A stretch of 19,006 bases of DNA from Lachnospiraceae bacterium UBA7179. Its GTDB lineage: Bacteria; Bacillota; Clostridia; Lachnospirales; Lachnospiraceae. A program made the translations under genes and the position numbers. The notes under the pieces were generated by a model. That model made no database searches. It saw nothing but the letters and a program-made list of their open reading frames with translations, and was not told the DNA's origin. Positions 1-6,719 of the stretch are shown one piece after another (the stretch's first letter is position 1; each line of letters starts with the position of its first letter). The stretch lies in assembly GCA_002491195.1 (NCBI GenBank), contig DKVL01000030.1, forward strand, positions 1-19,006, written 5' to 3'.

Positions 1-23
1 TAAGTCCTGTGTGAACAGTAACC
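1..23 (-). repeat. Edge copy of an intergenic repeat (GTTACTG / ACAGGACTTA family)
   Basis: Read on the minus strand this segment is GGTTACTGTTCACACAGG followed by ACTTA. Bases 1-16 are the exact reverse complement of 8702-8717, and the ACAGGACTTA core recurs at 9999-10008. Its position at the window edge means the element is probably cut here. It looks like a dispersed non-coding repeat, but the function is unknown. Confidence 0.55.
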
Positions 24-38
24 AAACAAACATTGTCA

Positions 39-196
39 TTCAAAGTGTCAACCATCTCAACAACTGCCACATCCGCCTACGGGCTTTTCAGAACCAAACC
101 GCCTTCTTAACAAATCTCATTCAAAATTTTAACTGGAAATTTATTTTGCAAAACTTCCAGTTACCTATAAATATTTTTATCGAATTGTGATACTGA
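39..196. repeat. Left 158-bp direct repeat flanking the Rpn gene
   Basis: This segment matches 1645-1802 with no indel at a constant offset of 1606 bp; I count about 12 mismatches in 158 positions. A stretch of about 30 bp around 63-92 is identical in both copies. It contains an inverted repeat, AACTGGAA (131-138) with TTCCAGTT (155-162). On the minus strand it encodes the tail of a decayed gene, described separately. Such long flanking repeats could mediate loss, amplification or exchange of the nuclease gene by homologous recombination. Confidence 0.9.
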
Positions 197-320
197 CTGT
201 ATATCTCTTAAAAGCCTTTTGCAGAATGTCCCCAGACACATAGTATCCGAATGGCGAGAAAGACGACCTGCTGAAGAACGTGAAAGTGTCACCATCAGTC
301 CAAATATATGTTTCGAAAAT
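107..320 (-). pseudogene. Decayed 3' end of an unidentified gene (copy in left repeat)
   Basis: On the minus strand an open frame reads through ...SVSQFDKNIYR, hits a TAA at 161-163, and continues in frame as LEVLQNKFPVKILNEIC to a TAA at 107-109. The right-hand repeat has CAA (Gln) where this copy has TAA, and reads through as ...FDKNVYRQLEVLQNKF... to its own stop. This pattern suggests that both repeats derive from the same protein-coding 3' end and that this copy has acquired a nonsense mutation. The upstream boundary is uncertain, and I do not recognise the family. Confidence 0.4.
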
Positions 321-364
321 ATTTTCGAAATTTTCTTGACTTTTTTGACAAAATATTTTATATT
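311..364 (+). promoter_or_regulatory. Promoter of the Rpn gene with a 20-bp perfect palindrome
   Basis: A -35 box TTGACT (336-341) and a -10 box TATATT (359-364) are separated by 17 bp and lie 65 bp before the ATG. Immediately upstream, 311-330 is a perfect 20-bp palindrome (TTTCGAAAATATTTTCGAAA), placed like an operator or activator site. A second possible promoter (TTGAAG 389-394, 17 bp, extended -10 TGGTATAAT at 409-417) would start transcription almost at the ribosome binding site, so I prefer the first. Confidence 0.6.
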
Positions 365-429
365 ATTCACATCAGAACAAATGAACGATTGAAGAACACA
401 CACAAATCTGGTATAATAAAGGAGATACA

Positions 430-1428
430 ATGACAAGGATAAAACAGACAGTAAACAGATTGATCAGAAGGCTGAGTATCAGAAAGAAATACAAGGATGC
501 CCTTTTCAGAAGATGCTTTGAAGATAAGAGGGATCTGCTTGACCTCTATAATGCGTTGAATGGTACATCTTATAAGGATATAGACGAACTTAAAATCACA
601 ACGCTTGAGGACTGTATTTATCTGGCATATAAGAATGACTTGTCATTTATCCTATCAGCGACATTGAATCTTTATGAGCATCAGTCCACATACAATCCAA
701 ATATGCCGGTACGCGGACTGATCTATTTTGCAAGGATTTATGAAGCATATATTAAGGAAAACAAATTAAGCATTTACGGAAAAACGCTTGTGAAGCTGCC
801 CGAACCCCGATATATCGTTTTTTACAATGGTGCGGATGACGAGCCGAACCGACAGGAGCTTAGATTATCAGATGCATTCAGAAAAGAAAATGATGAGAGC
901 AGGGAAGCCGTAAAGAAACCGGCGCTTGAATGTGTTGCAGTAGTGCTGAACATTCATTACGGACATAACAATGAGCTTCTGGACAAGTGCAAAAGACTTC
1001 ATGATTATGCGTATTTTGTCAGTGAGGTCAATCGAAATGCAGCGAAGGGATATTCATATGAGAAGGCAATAGGGCTTGCGATGGAGTATTGCGAGAAAAA
1101 TGATATTCTTGCGGATATTTTGGGAAAACATAGGAGTGAGGTGTTGAATTTGCTGTTGAATGAGTTCGATGTGAAAAATTATGAAAATTGGATCAGAAAT
1201 GAGAGCTGGGAAGAAGGAATACAGAAAGGAAGAGGAGAAGGCATATTATTGGGAAAAGCATATGGTATTATTGAATTGCTGGAAGATTTCGGAGAAGTGC
1301 CAGACTCTTTGAAAAGTATAATTATGGAAGAGAAGAATCCTGAGGTGTTAAAGAGATGGCATAAAGCGGCAGCAAAGGCACAGTCAATAAAGGATTTCGA
1401 GGAGACAGCCGGGTTGATCTATCGTTGA
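430..1428 (+). CDS. Rpn family recombination-promoting nuclease / PD-(D/E)XK 'transposase'
   Basis: This 332-residue protein resembles the Rpn (PDDEXK_2) family, long annotated as putative transposases; characterised members are DNA endonucleases that promote RecA-independent recombination. The N-terminus YKDALFRRCFEDKRDLLDLY is the typical Lachnospiraceae family opening. The middle holds the nuclease fold (RYIVFYNG near residue 127, then an acidic ECVAVVLNIHYGHN stretch near 165). The C-terminal EEGIQKGRGEG segment is the usual charged linker of the family. A strong RBS (AAAGGAGA) lies 4 bases before the ATG. The gene stands alone, and its 3' end is followed by sparse DNA. It sits inside 158-bp direct repeats, which suits a mobile or recombination-prone gene. 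Whether it mobilises itself is not shown by the sequence. Confidence 0.8.
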   Translation: MTRIKQTVNRLIRRLSIRKKYKDALFRRCFEDKRDLLDLYNALNGTSYKDIDELKITTLEDCIYLAYKNDLSFILSATLNLYEHQSTYNPNMPVRGLIYFARIYEAYIKENKLSIYGKTLVKLPEPRYIVFYNGADDEPNRQELRLSDAFRKENDESREAVKKPALECVAVVLNIHYGHNNELLDKCKRLHDYAYFVSEVNRNAAKGYSYEKAIGLAMEYCEKNDILADILGKHRSEVLNLLLNEFDVKNYENWIRNESWEEGIQKGRGEGILLGKAYGIIELLEDFGEVPDSLKSIIMEEKNPEVLKRWHKAAAKAQSIKDFEETAGLIYR

Positions 1429-1580
1429 AAGCAGAACGGGATACACAGAGGTCCGGCACTCATCCAATCTGCAAACGGAATAAATTGCTTCACATCATCC
1501 GCTGACAGTCCGTCCTCCTCCATGCAGTCCGCTGTAGCATAAAGTCCCTCCATCGCCCTGCGGATTAGTCTAACATTCAT
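1419..1580 (-). CDS. Possible small protein, 53 aa, unknown
   Basis: A minus-strand frame from ATG at 1580 reads MNVRLIRRAMEGLYATADCM and continues as an acidic stretch (MEEDGLSADDVKQ) to a TAG at 1419, overlapping the 3' end of the Rpn gene by 10 bases. Composition and codon use look like protein rather than noise, and an upstream in-frame TGA closes the frame. I see no good ribosome binding site and no recognisable domain. It may be a fragment of a larger lost gene. Confidence that it is expressed is low. Confidence 0.3.
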   Translation of the reverse strand: MNVRLIRRAMEGLYATADCMEEDGLSADDVKQFIPFADWMSAGPLCIPFCFQR

Positions 1581-1828
1581 AACATCATATGTCAATACAC
1601 TTATTCTTCAAAAAACGCATTTAAGTATAAATAAATATTGTTTTTTCAAAATGTCAATCTTCTCAATAACTGCCACATCCGCCTACGGGCTTTTCAGAGC
1701 CAAAGCACCCTCTTAACGAATCTCATTCAAAATTTTAACTGGAAATTTATTTTGCAAAACTTCCAGTTGCCTATAAACATTTTTATCGAATTGTAATACT
1801 GAAAGGAGAAGGCATATTACCTCCTACA
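1429..1828. other. Gene-poor gap with right repeat
   Basis: These 400 bp between the Rpn gene and hicB hold the doubtful 53-residue frame (1419-1580), an AT-rich stretch (about 1585-1645) with no clear signal, and the right-hand 158-bp repeat. I see no convincing rho-independent terminator after the Rpn gene. Confidence 0.6.
1645..1802. repeat. Right 158-bp direct repeat flanking the Rpn gene
   Basis: This is the second copy of the repeat at 39-196, in the same orientation and colinear without gaps, about 92% identical. The hairpin is conserved: AACTGGAA at 1737-1744 and TTCCAGTT at 1761-1768. Identity ends abruptly at 1802, where the DNA leads into the hicB 3' flank. The minus strand carries an uninterrupted tail reading FDKNVYRQLEVLQNKFPVK to a TAA at 1713-1715, so this copy is closer to the ancestral coding state than the left one. 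Confidence 0.9.
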
Positions 1829-2164
1829 CTACACTCCAACCATATTTCCAATAGCTTCCTCAACAGCAGCATTCAAACTCTTTCCGTGTTCAATGGCATA
1901 CACTGCAATATTGCGATGAAGTTCTGGACTAATCCTAACATTAAACGTTCCCTTGTAGGGTTGCTCAGGTTCCACATTCCGCTCTTTACAATCTGCCAGG
2001 TATTCATCAATAACGTTTTGAAAATCCTGCTCTAATTTCTGTACGGAATCACCTTCATAAGATAGCAAAGACTTTATTCCAATGACTTTTCCGAAAAGGC
2101 AGCTATCCTCTTTTGAATATTCTACTGTTCCATTATAATTCTTATAGGACAACAAATTACTCAT
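1829..2164 (-). CDS. hicB: HicB family antitoxin
   Basis: This 111-residue protein has the two-part HicB layout. An N-terminal degenerate RNase H-like half (roughly residues 10-60, EYSKEDSCLFGKVIGI) would bind and block the HicA toxin. A C-terminal ribbon-helix-helix DNA-binding segment (about residues 72-107, GTFNVRISPELHRNIAVYA) would bind the operator. It is the second gene of the operon; its ATG overlaps the hicA stop in an ATGA arrangement, so the two are translationally coupled. The toxin-first order and the palindrome over the promoter fit autorepression by the HicAB complex. It appears intact. Confidence 0.9.
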   Translation of the reverse strand: MSNLLSYKNYNGTVEYSKEDSCLFGKVIGIKSLLSYEGDSVQKLEQDFQNVIDEYLADCKERNVEPEQPYKGTFNVRISPELHRNIAVYAIEHGKSLNAAVEEAIGNMVGV

Positions 2165-2412
2165 AGCAAATCATCCTTTCTCAGTTTTTCTATAACCTGA
2201 TCCAACACATATTTCTTTAATATTCCGCTTGGATGAGGCTTATGAAAGTTTATCACTTCATTGCTCCCATCTTTTACAAATTTCACTCCTGAGCCAGTTC
2301 CACCCTGTTTTAATTCATACCCAAAATATGATAGCAAGGATTCCATTTCATCAAAAGTAAAATCTTTTGGTTTCCTTAGTAACCTGTCTATTAGTTTATC
2401 TTTTCTGCTCAT
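2161..2412 (-). CDS. hicA: HicA family mRNA interferase toxin
   Basis: This 83-residue protein matches the HicA family of ribosome-independent mRNA-cleaving toxins with a double-stranded-RNA-binding-like fold. The lysine-rich start MSRKDKLIDRLLRKPKDFTF, the Gly-rich turn GGTGSGVKFV and the terminal FHKPHPSGILKKY block (residues 56-68) fit a HicA subfamily in which His57 and His60 of the HKPH motif are the conserved histidines. The GSH-type histidine of other HicA proteins is absent. The length is normal. An AAAGGAGA ribosome binding site lies 5-6 bases before the ATG. It is the first gene of the operon and is followed directly by hicB. Confidence 0.9.
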   Translation of the reverse strand: MSRKDKLIDRLLRKPKDFTFDEMESLLSYFGYELKQGGTGSGVKFVKDGSNEVINFHKPHPSGILKKYVLDQVIEKLRKDDLL

Positions 2413-2432
2413 AGCACTTCTCCTTTACATAG

Positions 2433-2482
2433 AATATACCACTCCGCAAGAAAATATGCAACTATTTCTAGTTGCATATTTT
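2433..2482 (-). promoter_or_regulatory. hicAB promoter and operator
   Basis: On the minus strand a TTGCAT -35 box (2456-2461) and a TATATT -10 box (2433-2438) are 17 bp apart. The -35 lies inside a perfect inverted repeat with 14-bp arms (2451-2464 and 2469-2482) around a 4-bp spacer. This is the expected size and place for a ribbon-helix-helix dimer pair, so HicB binding would block RNA polymerase. The symmetry is read directly from the sequence; the binding is inferred. Confidence 0.8.
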
Positions 2483-2616
2483 GCATACAATAGAGGACAT
2501 TCATCTTAACAACTAATATCCTCTAACCACACCAATATGATTGTAGACAGCGGTAAGTGGAACGTGTACTGCACTGCCTTTTCGTTGGATATGCCAATTC
2601 CAAACATAAAGTTTTG

Positions 2617-3735
2617 TTACAGTTTCACTGTAATCTCCAGCATTCCATCTGCATATGCAGCAGAGATGCTCCCTCCCATGCGCTCTGTCAGAAGTTTTGC
2701 GATCGAGAGCCCAAGCCCGGTAGAATTTCTCCCAGTCTCCACGGTATAAAAGCGATCGAAAAGACGCTCGACCGATATCCAGTCCAGATTTTGCGCACTG
2801 TTGCGAAACGTGATCGTACCGTCTGGAAACAATGCAACAGACAGGACAGCGCGCTCTGACAACATTGCCGGTTTACTGTATTTGACGGTATTGTCCAAGA
2901 TATTGCACAAGATCCGCTTCAACGCCCCTATGTCCAGAAAACGCACCACCTCCTCGTCCGCAATCGCAATCTGCGGCTCAATCTGATTCTGCCTAAAGAT
3001 ATCATAGTAGGACAGTAGGCAATCCTCAAGAAAACGGTTCAACACCACTCTTTCCTTCCCCGAATCCGCTCTGACCTCAGCTGCCCCACGCTGATATCCT
3101 GTATTTTCCTGAGAGACGGACAAAATGATGGAATAGCGGAAAAGCTCCTCCGTCAGCGCGCGCATCGCATCCGCCCTGTCGCGTATCTGCGCAAGATAAT
3201 GCGTCACCTGCCCCACATACTGCAGATACCGCGGTGCAGCCGACATACCCCCTTCAGGCGAGTTTTCACGGCTCCCTTCCCCAGGTGCATTGCCTACCAG
3301 CTCTTGTACCGATGCAGCCGGTATCGTCCCTTCAAGCGAGTTTTCCCGGTTCCCTTTCCTGGATGCATTGTCTATCCACTCTTGTACCCCGGCTGTCTCC
3401 GAGTCCGCAAGCTCCAGATAGCCGTAGATCGCAGTGAGCGGTGTGCGCAGGTCATGGGAAATATTGGTGACTGCTTCTTTGAGCTCCCTGTCGCCATTCT
3501 GGTATCTGCGCCGCTTGTCATACAGGACTGCCAGCTCCTGATTCACCTGTCCGGCAAAAGCCTTAAGGTGTCTGTCACTTCCTGATACATATATGATATT
3601 GTTGGTGTCCTCGGTCAGACGGTCGTGAAGCTGCCCGCTGATTTCTTTCATACCCTGATACAGAAATGCTATTTTGACTGCCAGCACGATGACAAGCGCG
3701 ACCGCCGCAATGCAGGCAAACTTCCATGGAAACAT
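2617..3735 (-). CDS. Sensor histidine kinase of the ABC module
   Basis: This 372-residue membrane kinase has a single N-terminal membrane segment (residues 5-26) and almost no extracellular sensor, as in kinases that sense through a partner transporter. The H-box NISHDLRTPLTAIYGY places the phospho-acceptor at His94. The N-box NILDNTVKYS lies at 278-287, LFDRFY at 325-330 and the STGLGLSIAK lid at 338-347. The usual DxGxG box is replaced by an FRNSAQNL-like segment, a trait I associate with kinases of peptide-antibiotic modules. Odd feature: residues 117-142 and 143-168 are a tandem duplication in the hairpin after the H-box helix. The gene follows the permease by 21 bp, with AAGGAG before the ATG, and should phosphorylate the regulator encoded at 5735-6487. 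Confidence 0.9.
   Translation of the reverse strand: MFPWKFACIAAVALVIVLAVKIAFLYQGMKEISGQLHDRLTEDTNNIIYVSGSDRHLKAFAGQVNQELAVLYDKRRRYQNGDRELKEAVTNISHDLRTPLTAIYGYLELADSETAGVQEWIDNASRKGNRENSLEGTIPAASVQELVGNAPGEGSRENSPEGGMSAAPRYLQYVGQVTHYLAQIRDRADAMRALTEELFRYSIILSVSQENTGYQRGAAEVRADSGKERVVLNRFLEDCLLSYYDIFRQNQIEPQIAIADEEVVRFLDIGALKRILCNILDNTVKYSKPAMLSERAVLSVALFPDGTITFRNSAQNLDWISVERLFDRFYTVETGRNSTGLGLSIAKLLTERMGGSISAAYADGMLEITVKL
3232..3387 (-). repeat. Tandem 78-bp in-frame duplication inside the kinase gene
   Basis: Units 3310-3387 and 3232-3309 are each 78 bp and align without gaps at roughly 78% identity by eye. Both encode a Gly/Ser/Glu-rich 26-residue unit with a shared SRENS/NRENS-type core (VQEWIDNASRKG... 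and VQELVGNAPGEG...). The reading frame is kept, so the kinase remains whole. Confidence 0.85.
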
Positions 3736-3756
3736 CTGATAAACTCCTTAAAACCA

Positions 3757-4644
3757 CTATTTTAAATCTTTTTTCCGAAAGATCAGGATACCGCTGCCCG
3801 ATACCAATAGCACCGCAGCCAGCGTTTCAAACACCTGCAGCCCCGAAAACCTGTCATAACCACTGTCATTCTCATCCAATGCGCAGGAAAGCGCCAGCGA
3901 CGTAGGCAGTACTGCTGCAATAGATTCATATACCTTCCGCTCCGTTCCAGTCAGATATTTTGGATTTGGCACTTCCTCAATCACCAGATCCTCGTCCTCT
4001 GAAAAATGATCCTCATAGGCATACTTATATTCACCTGCGCTGGGAATGTATATCCGCTGTGTCATTTCCGGCTGCATCAGCCCTTTGAGCGCCGACGCGC
4101 CTGCGGCAAGAAGCAGTAGGGAGAGCATCGCATTTACCAGAACCGCCTTCGCTTTGTCGATGACCACCATTGAGATCAATACGGCAATCGCTGCGCTCGT
4201 ACAGATTGACAACACAGCGATCGCAAACGTCTCTGTCAGCCTGTATAGTTTGCTCCATACCATGTTCCCCACCAGCATCGTCCCCGCTGTAACTGCTGCC
4301 AGCGTATAGGCCGCAAGCTGCGCAAATCCTGCGCACAATACAGTAACCAGATTTGCCAGATACACATTCACTCTGCTGTGCCCCACACTGAGCTTATTGC
4401 GCATCGCCCCGTCACTGTACTCTGTCCCTATGAAAAATCCGCTAAAACACGCTGTCGTGATCCCAACAAACGTCATTTCGTTAAAAAAATAACTATTTCC
4501 GTTCCGAAACGGATATCCGTTTTGCGTGTTCACTTTTAACAGATAGTACGCCAAAACGCCCCACGCAAACACACCCGCCTCCATCAGCCAGAAAAGTCTG
4601 CTGCGGCGCAGCCTTGCAAAATTAGCCGACAATAGATTACGCAT
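3757..4644 (-). CDS. ABC-2 type transporter permease
   Basis: This 295-residue integral membrane protein has six likely membrane segments (about residues 17-36, 55-74, 95-126, 138-161, 167-187 and near 267-285). A hydrophilic loop of about 80 residues, rich in acidic residues, lies before the last one. It resembles the BcrB-like membrane subunits of antibiotic-peptide efflux or lantibiotic immunity pumps; the substrate cannot be read from the sequence. I chose the ATG at 4644, with AGGAGG 8 bases upstream, over an in-frame GTG at 4653 that lies too close to that site. It overlaps the ATPase gene by 8 bases (ATGCGTAA contains both start and stop), so the pair is translationally coupled. Confidence 0.85.
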   Translation of the reverse strand: MRNLLSANFARLRRSRLFWLMEAGVFAWGVLAYYLLKVNTQNGYPFRNGNSYFFNEMTFVGITTACFSGFFIGTEYSDGAMRNKLSVGHSRVNVYLANLVTVLCAGFAQLAAYTLAAVTAGTMLVGNMVWSKLYRLTETFAIAVLSICTSAAIAVLISMVVIDKAKAVLVNAMLSLLLLAAGASALKGLMQPEMTQRIYIPSAGEYKYAYEDHFSEDEDLVIEEVPNPKYLTGTERKVYESIAAVLPTSLALSCALDENDSGYDRFSGLQVFETLAAVLLVSGSGILIFRKKDLK

Positions 4645-5551
4645 CTGCCTCACCTCCTACCAGATTCATATAGTAGGTCTCAAGGCTCTCGTTTTTCTCA
4701 TGCATCGCTATCGTCTCGCAGCCTACCCCGTCAAGCGCATGGACCAAATCCGCTGCCTTGACTGCTCCATAGATGTCCGCCTCCGTCGACGACACTACCC
4801 TGTACTCCAGTCCGATTTTGTCAAGTACCATGCACAAGCGCTTTGTGTCGCTTACTGTCAACCGTGTACACTTTCTGCATTCCGCCTCCAGCTTGGCGGC
4901 ACTGATCTCCTTCACCATGCTGCCCTGATCGATAAAGCCATAATGTGTGGCAAGCCGCGACAACTCATCAAGAATGTGGCTTGATATCAGCACTGTGATT
5001 TGCTTTTCGCGGTTTAACCGAAGGATCAGCTCCCGTATCTCTATGATCCCCTGCGGATCCAGGCCATTGATCGGCTCGTCGAGCATCAGAAAATCAGGCT
5101 GCCCGCACAGTGCGATCGCAATGCCGAGCCTTTGACGCATCCCAAGCGAAAAATTCCGCACCTTCTTCTTCCCGGTATTCTCCAATCCCACAAACGCAAG
5201 CAGCTCATCAGCCTTGTCAAAAGAAGGCATACCAAGCACCCGGTACTGCTCCCTGATATTTTCCCTTGCTGTCGTGTCCAGATACACAGACGGTGTCTCC
5301 ACCACAGCGCCCATTCTGCGGCGGCACTTGTCAATCCTTTTGTCTGTATTGCCTACTTCGTACAGGGTGAACTCCCCCGATGTCGGTAGCTGCAGACCGC
5401 AGATCAGACGGATCAGCGTCGTCTTGCCCGCTCCGTTTTTACCCACAAATCCATAGATCGCACCCTTTGGCACATGCATAGACAGGCTGTTCAATGCCTT
5501 AAAATCCTTGTATTGCTTGCTGAGCGCATTCGTTGTCAGACAATAATCCAT
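4637..5551 (-). CDS. ABC transporter ATP-binding protein (BcrA-like)
   Basis: This 304-residue cytoplasmic ATPase would power the permease encoded next. Visible motifs are Walker A GKNGAGKT (37-44), signature FSLGMRQ (134-140), Walker B FLMLDE (154-159), D-loop GLDPQG and the switch histidine SSH (His192). The first half is the nucleotide-binding domain; the last ~90 residues form the extra C-terminal domain common in bacitracin/lantibiotic-type exporters. I start it at 5551, where AGGAGG lies 10 bases upstream, and not at 5602, which adds 17 residues absent from the family. It is first in the three-gene transcript ATPase-permease-kinase. Confidence 0.92.
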   Translation of the reverse strand: MDYCLTTNALSKQYKDFKALNSLSMHVPKGAIYGFVGKNGAGKTTLIRLICGLQLPTSGEFTLYEVGNTDKRIDKCRRRMGAVVETPSVYLDTTARENIREQYRVLGMPSFDKADELLAFVGLENTGKKKVRNFSLGMRQRLGIAIALCGQPDFLMLDEPINGLDPQGIIEIRELILRLNREKQITVLISSHILDELSRLATHYGFIDQGSMVKEISAAKLEAECRKCTRLTVSDTKRLCMVLDKIGLEYRVVSSTEADIYGAVKAADLVHALDGVGCETIAMHEKNESLETYYMNLVGGEADA

Positions 5552-5664
5552 TCTTTCTTTACCTCCTGTACTCCTATTCCGTACTTTCCTTATAAGGAAC
5601 AATTCCGTTTCTTACAATCATCAAGACCTGCATGGAATAGTTACTCTTTTTCTCTTACGCATAT

Positions 5665-5722
5665 ATCATAAAACACAAAATTCAAGAAACCGGTAAAGAA
5701 AAAAGTATAGATTTCGTAAAGA
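5665..5722 (-). promoter_or_regulatory. Candidate regulated promoter of the ABC-kinase operon
   Basis: Two direct GTAAAGA repeats (plus strand 5693-5699 and 5716-5722; TCTTTAC on the coding strand) lie 23 bp apart, upstream of a TATGAT -10 box (5665-5670) with no good -35. Two helically aligned direct repeats ahead of a weak -35 are the usual target of an OmpR-type regulator dimer, so this is a plausible site for the neighbouring response regulator. The repeats are seen; the binding is inferred. Confidence 0.45.
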
Positions 5723-5734
5723 TTTTAGGAACTG

Positions 5735-6487
5735 TTAGATCAAAAAACGGAATCCAATCCCCCAGACGGCCTCGATGCAGTCTCCTGCGCCTATATCCTG
5801 GAGTTTCTTCCTGAGATTGCTGATGTGCTGCTTTAAGGAGTTGTCCGTACAGTCCGGCGTGTCCGCGCTGATCCAGTCAAGAATCGCAGATTTTGAGAAA
5901 ACCTGTCCGGCATTCTGCATCAGCAGCTTTAAAATGGCAAACTCCGTCCTTGTCAGACGGACAGAATCGTCACCTGTGCTGACCGTACGCATCATAAGAT
6001 CAAGCTTTAACCCTCCTGCAGTCAGTTCCTTTGAATCCCCGCCGTTCTGTTCCCCTTGCACATGGTCCGTCTTTTCCCGTTTCCGAAGCTGTACTGTGAT
6101 GCGCGCCAGCAGCTCCCTGATTGCAAACGGTTTTGTAATGTAATCGTCTGCTCCGCCCAGAAGCGCCTCCACCTTGTCGTCCAGGCCCACCTTTGCGCTG
6201 ATCACGATAATGGGAATATCCTGAATCTGCGGCAAAAGCGCCTCTCCTGTCATGCCGGGCAGCATTAAGTCCAGCAGTACCAGATCCGGCTTTTCCTTCG
6301 CCAGCAGATACTGTGCCTCCGTGCCAGAGTAAGCGCGGCAGGTCTGATAGCCCTCGCTGTGCAGGCTCTTTTCAATAATATTCCCGATATGCACATCGTC
6401 CTCGATGATTGCTATGGTTTTTGCATCTTTCCCAGCTTCAAAACCCACCTGTCGTATGTCATATGCTGTGTTTTCTGCTTTTTTCAC
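5735..6487 (-). CDS. OmpR/PhoB family response regulator
   Basis: This 250-residue regulator has a receiver domain at about residues 23-135, with acidic pocket E29-D30-D31, phospho-acceptor Asp73 (LLDLMLPGM), Ser97 and Lys119 (ADDYITKP). A winged-helix DNA-binding domain follows (about 153-250, RLTRTEFAILKLLMQNAG, then KQHISNLRKKL). A GTG start at 6487 with GGAAAGG upstream gives a 22-residue extension before the receiver, which is unusual, though no better start is visible. It is separated from the ATPase gene by 183 bp, so it is probably transcribed on its own as well as by read-through. It should control the ABC-kinase operon on phosphorylation by the encoded kinase. Confidence 0.9.
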   Translation of the reverse strand: MKKAENTAYDIRQVGFEAGKDAKTIAIIEDDVHIGNIIEKSLHSEGYQTCRAYSGTEAQYLLAKEKPDLVLLDLMLPGMTGEALLPQIQDIPIIVISAKVGLDDKVEALLGGADDYITKPFAIRELLARITVQLRKREKTDHVQGEQNGGDSKELTAGGLKLDLMMRTVSTGDDSVRLTRTEFAILKLLMQNAGQVFSKSAILDWISADTPDCTDNSLKQHISNLRKKLQDIGAGDCIEAVWGIGFRFLI

Positions 6488-6521
6488 ATTTTAAAACCTT
6501 TCCATTTTGATTATCAGTTAT

Positions 6522-6557
6522 TGCGTCATAAATGCGCCAGACACATTTATTGACGCA
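6522..6557. promoter_or_regulatory. Inverted repeat upstream of the response regulator gene
   Basis: TGCGTCATAAATG (6522-6534) and CATTTATTGACGCA (6544-6557) pair with one bulged base. The repeat lies 35-70 bp before the GTG start of the regulator gene. Position and size suit an operator or a leader hairpin. No T-run follows in the minus direction, so it is not a simple terminator. The rest of 6558-6719 shows nothing I can name. Confidence 0.4.
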
Positions 6558-6719
6558 TTTATTTCTTCGCACCCAAAGCATTGGATCCTGTTCCTGTATT
6601 ATTTTTTAATTCACCTGATGACAACAATCCCGATCTGATAGAAAGGTATTTTAAGTATCTTTTGTTTTTCACGCTTAAAATCTTTCCATCTCACATACGG
6701 ACTGCCACATTTCTCATTT

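Noticed and set aside
161..436. 91-residue minus-strand ORF upstream of the Rpn gene
   Set aside because: It overlaps the Rpn promoter and start, and its 5' part is AT-rich noise. Only its 3' end, shared with the right-hand repeat, looks like coding remnant, so it is recorded as a pseudogene fragment.
2993..3585. Several 60-130 codon plus-strand frames opposite the kinase gene
   Set aside because: They mirror the kinase coding sequence, including its internal duplication, and show no start signals.
4637..5602. Longer ATPase beginning at 5602
   Set aside because: The extra 17 residues precede the normal family start, and the AGGAGG site fits the ATG at 5551.
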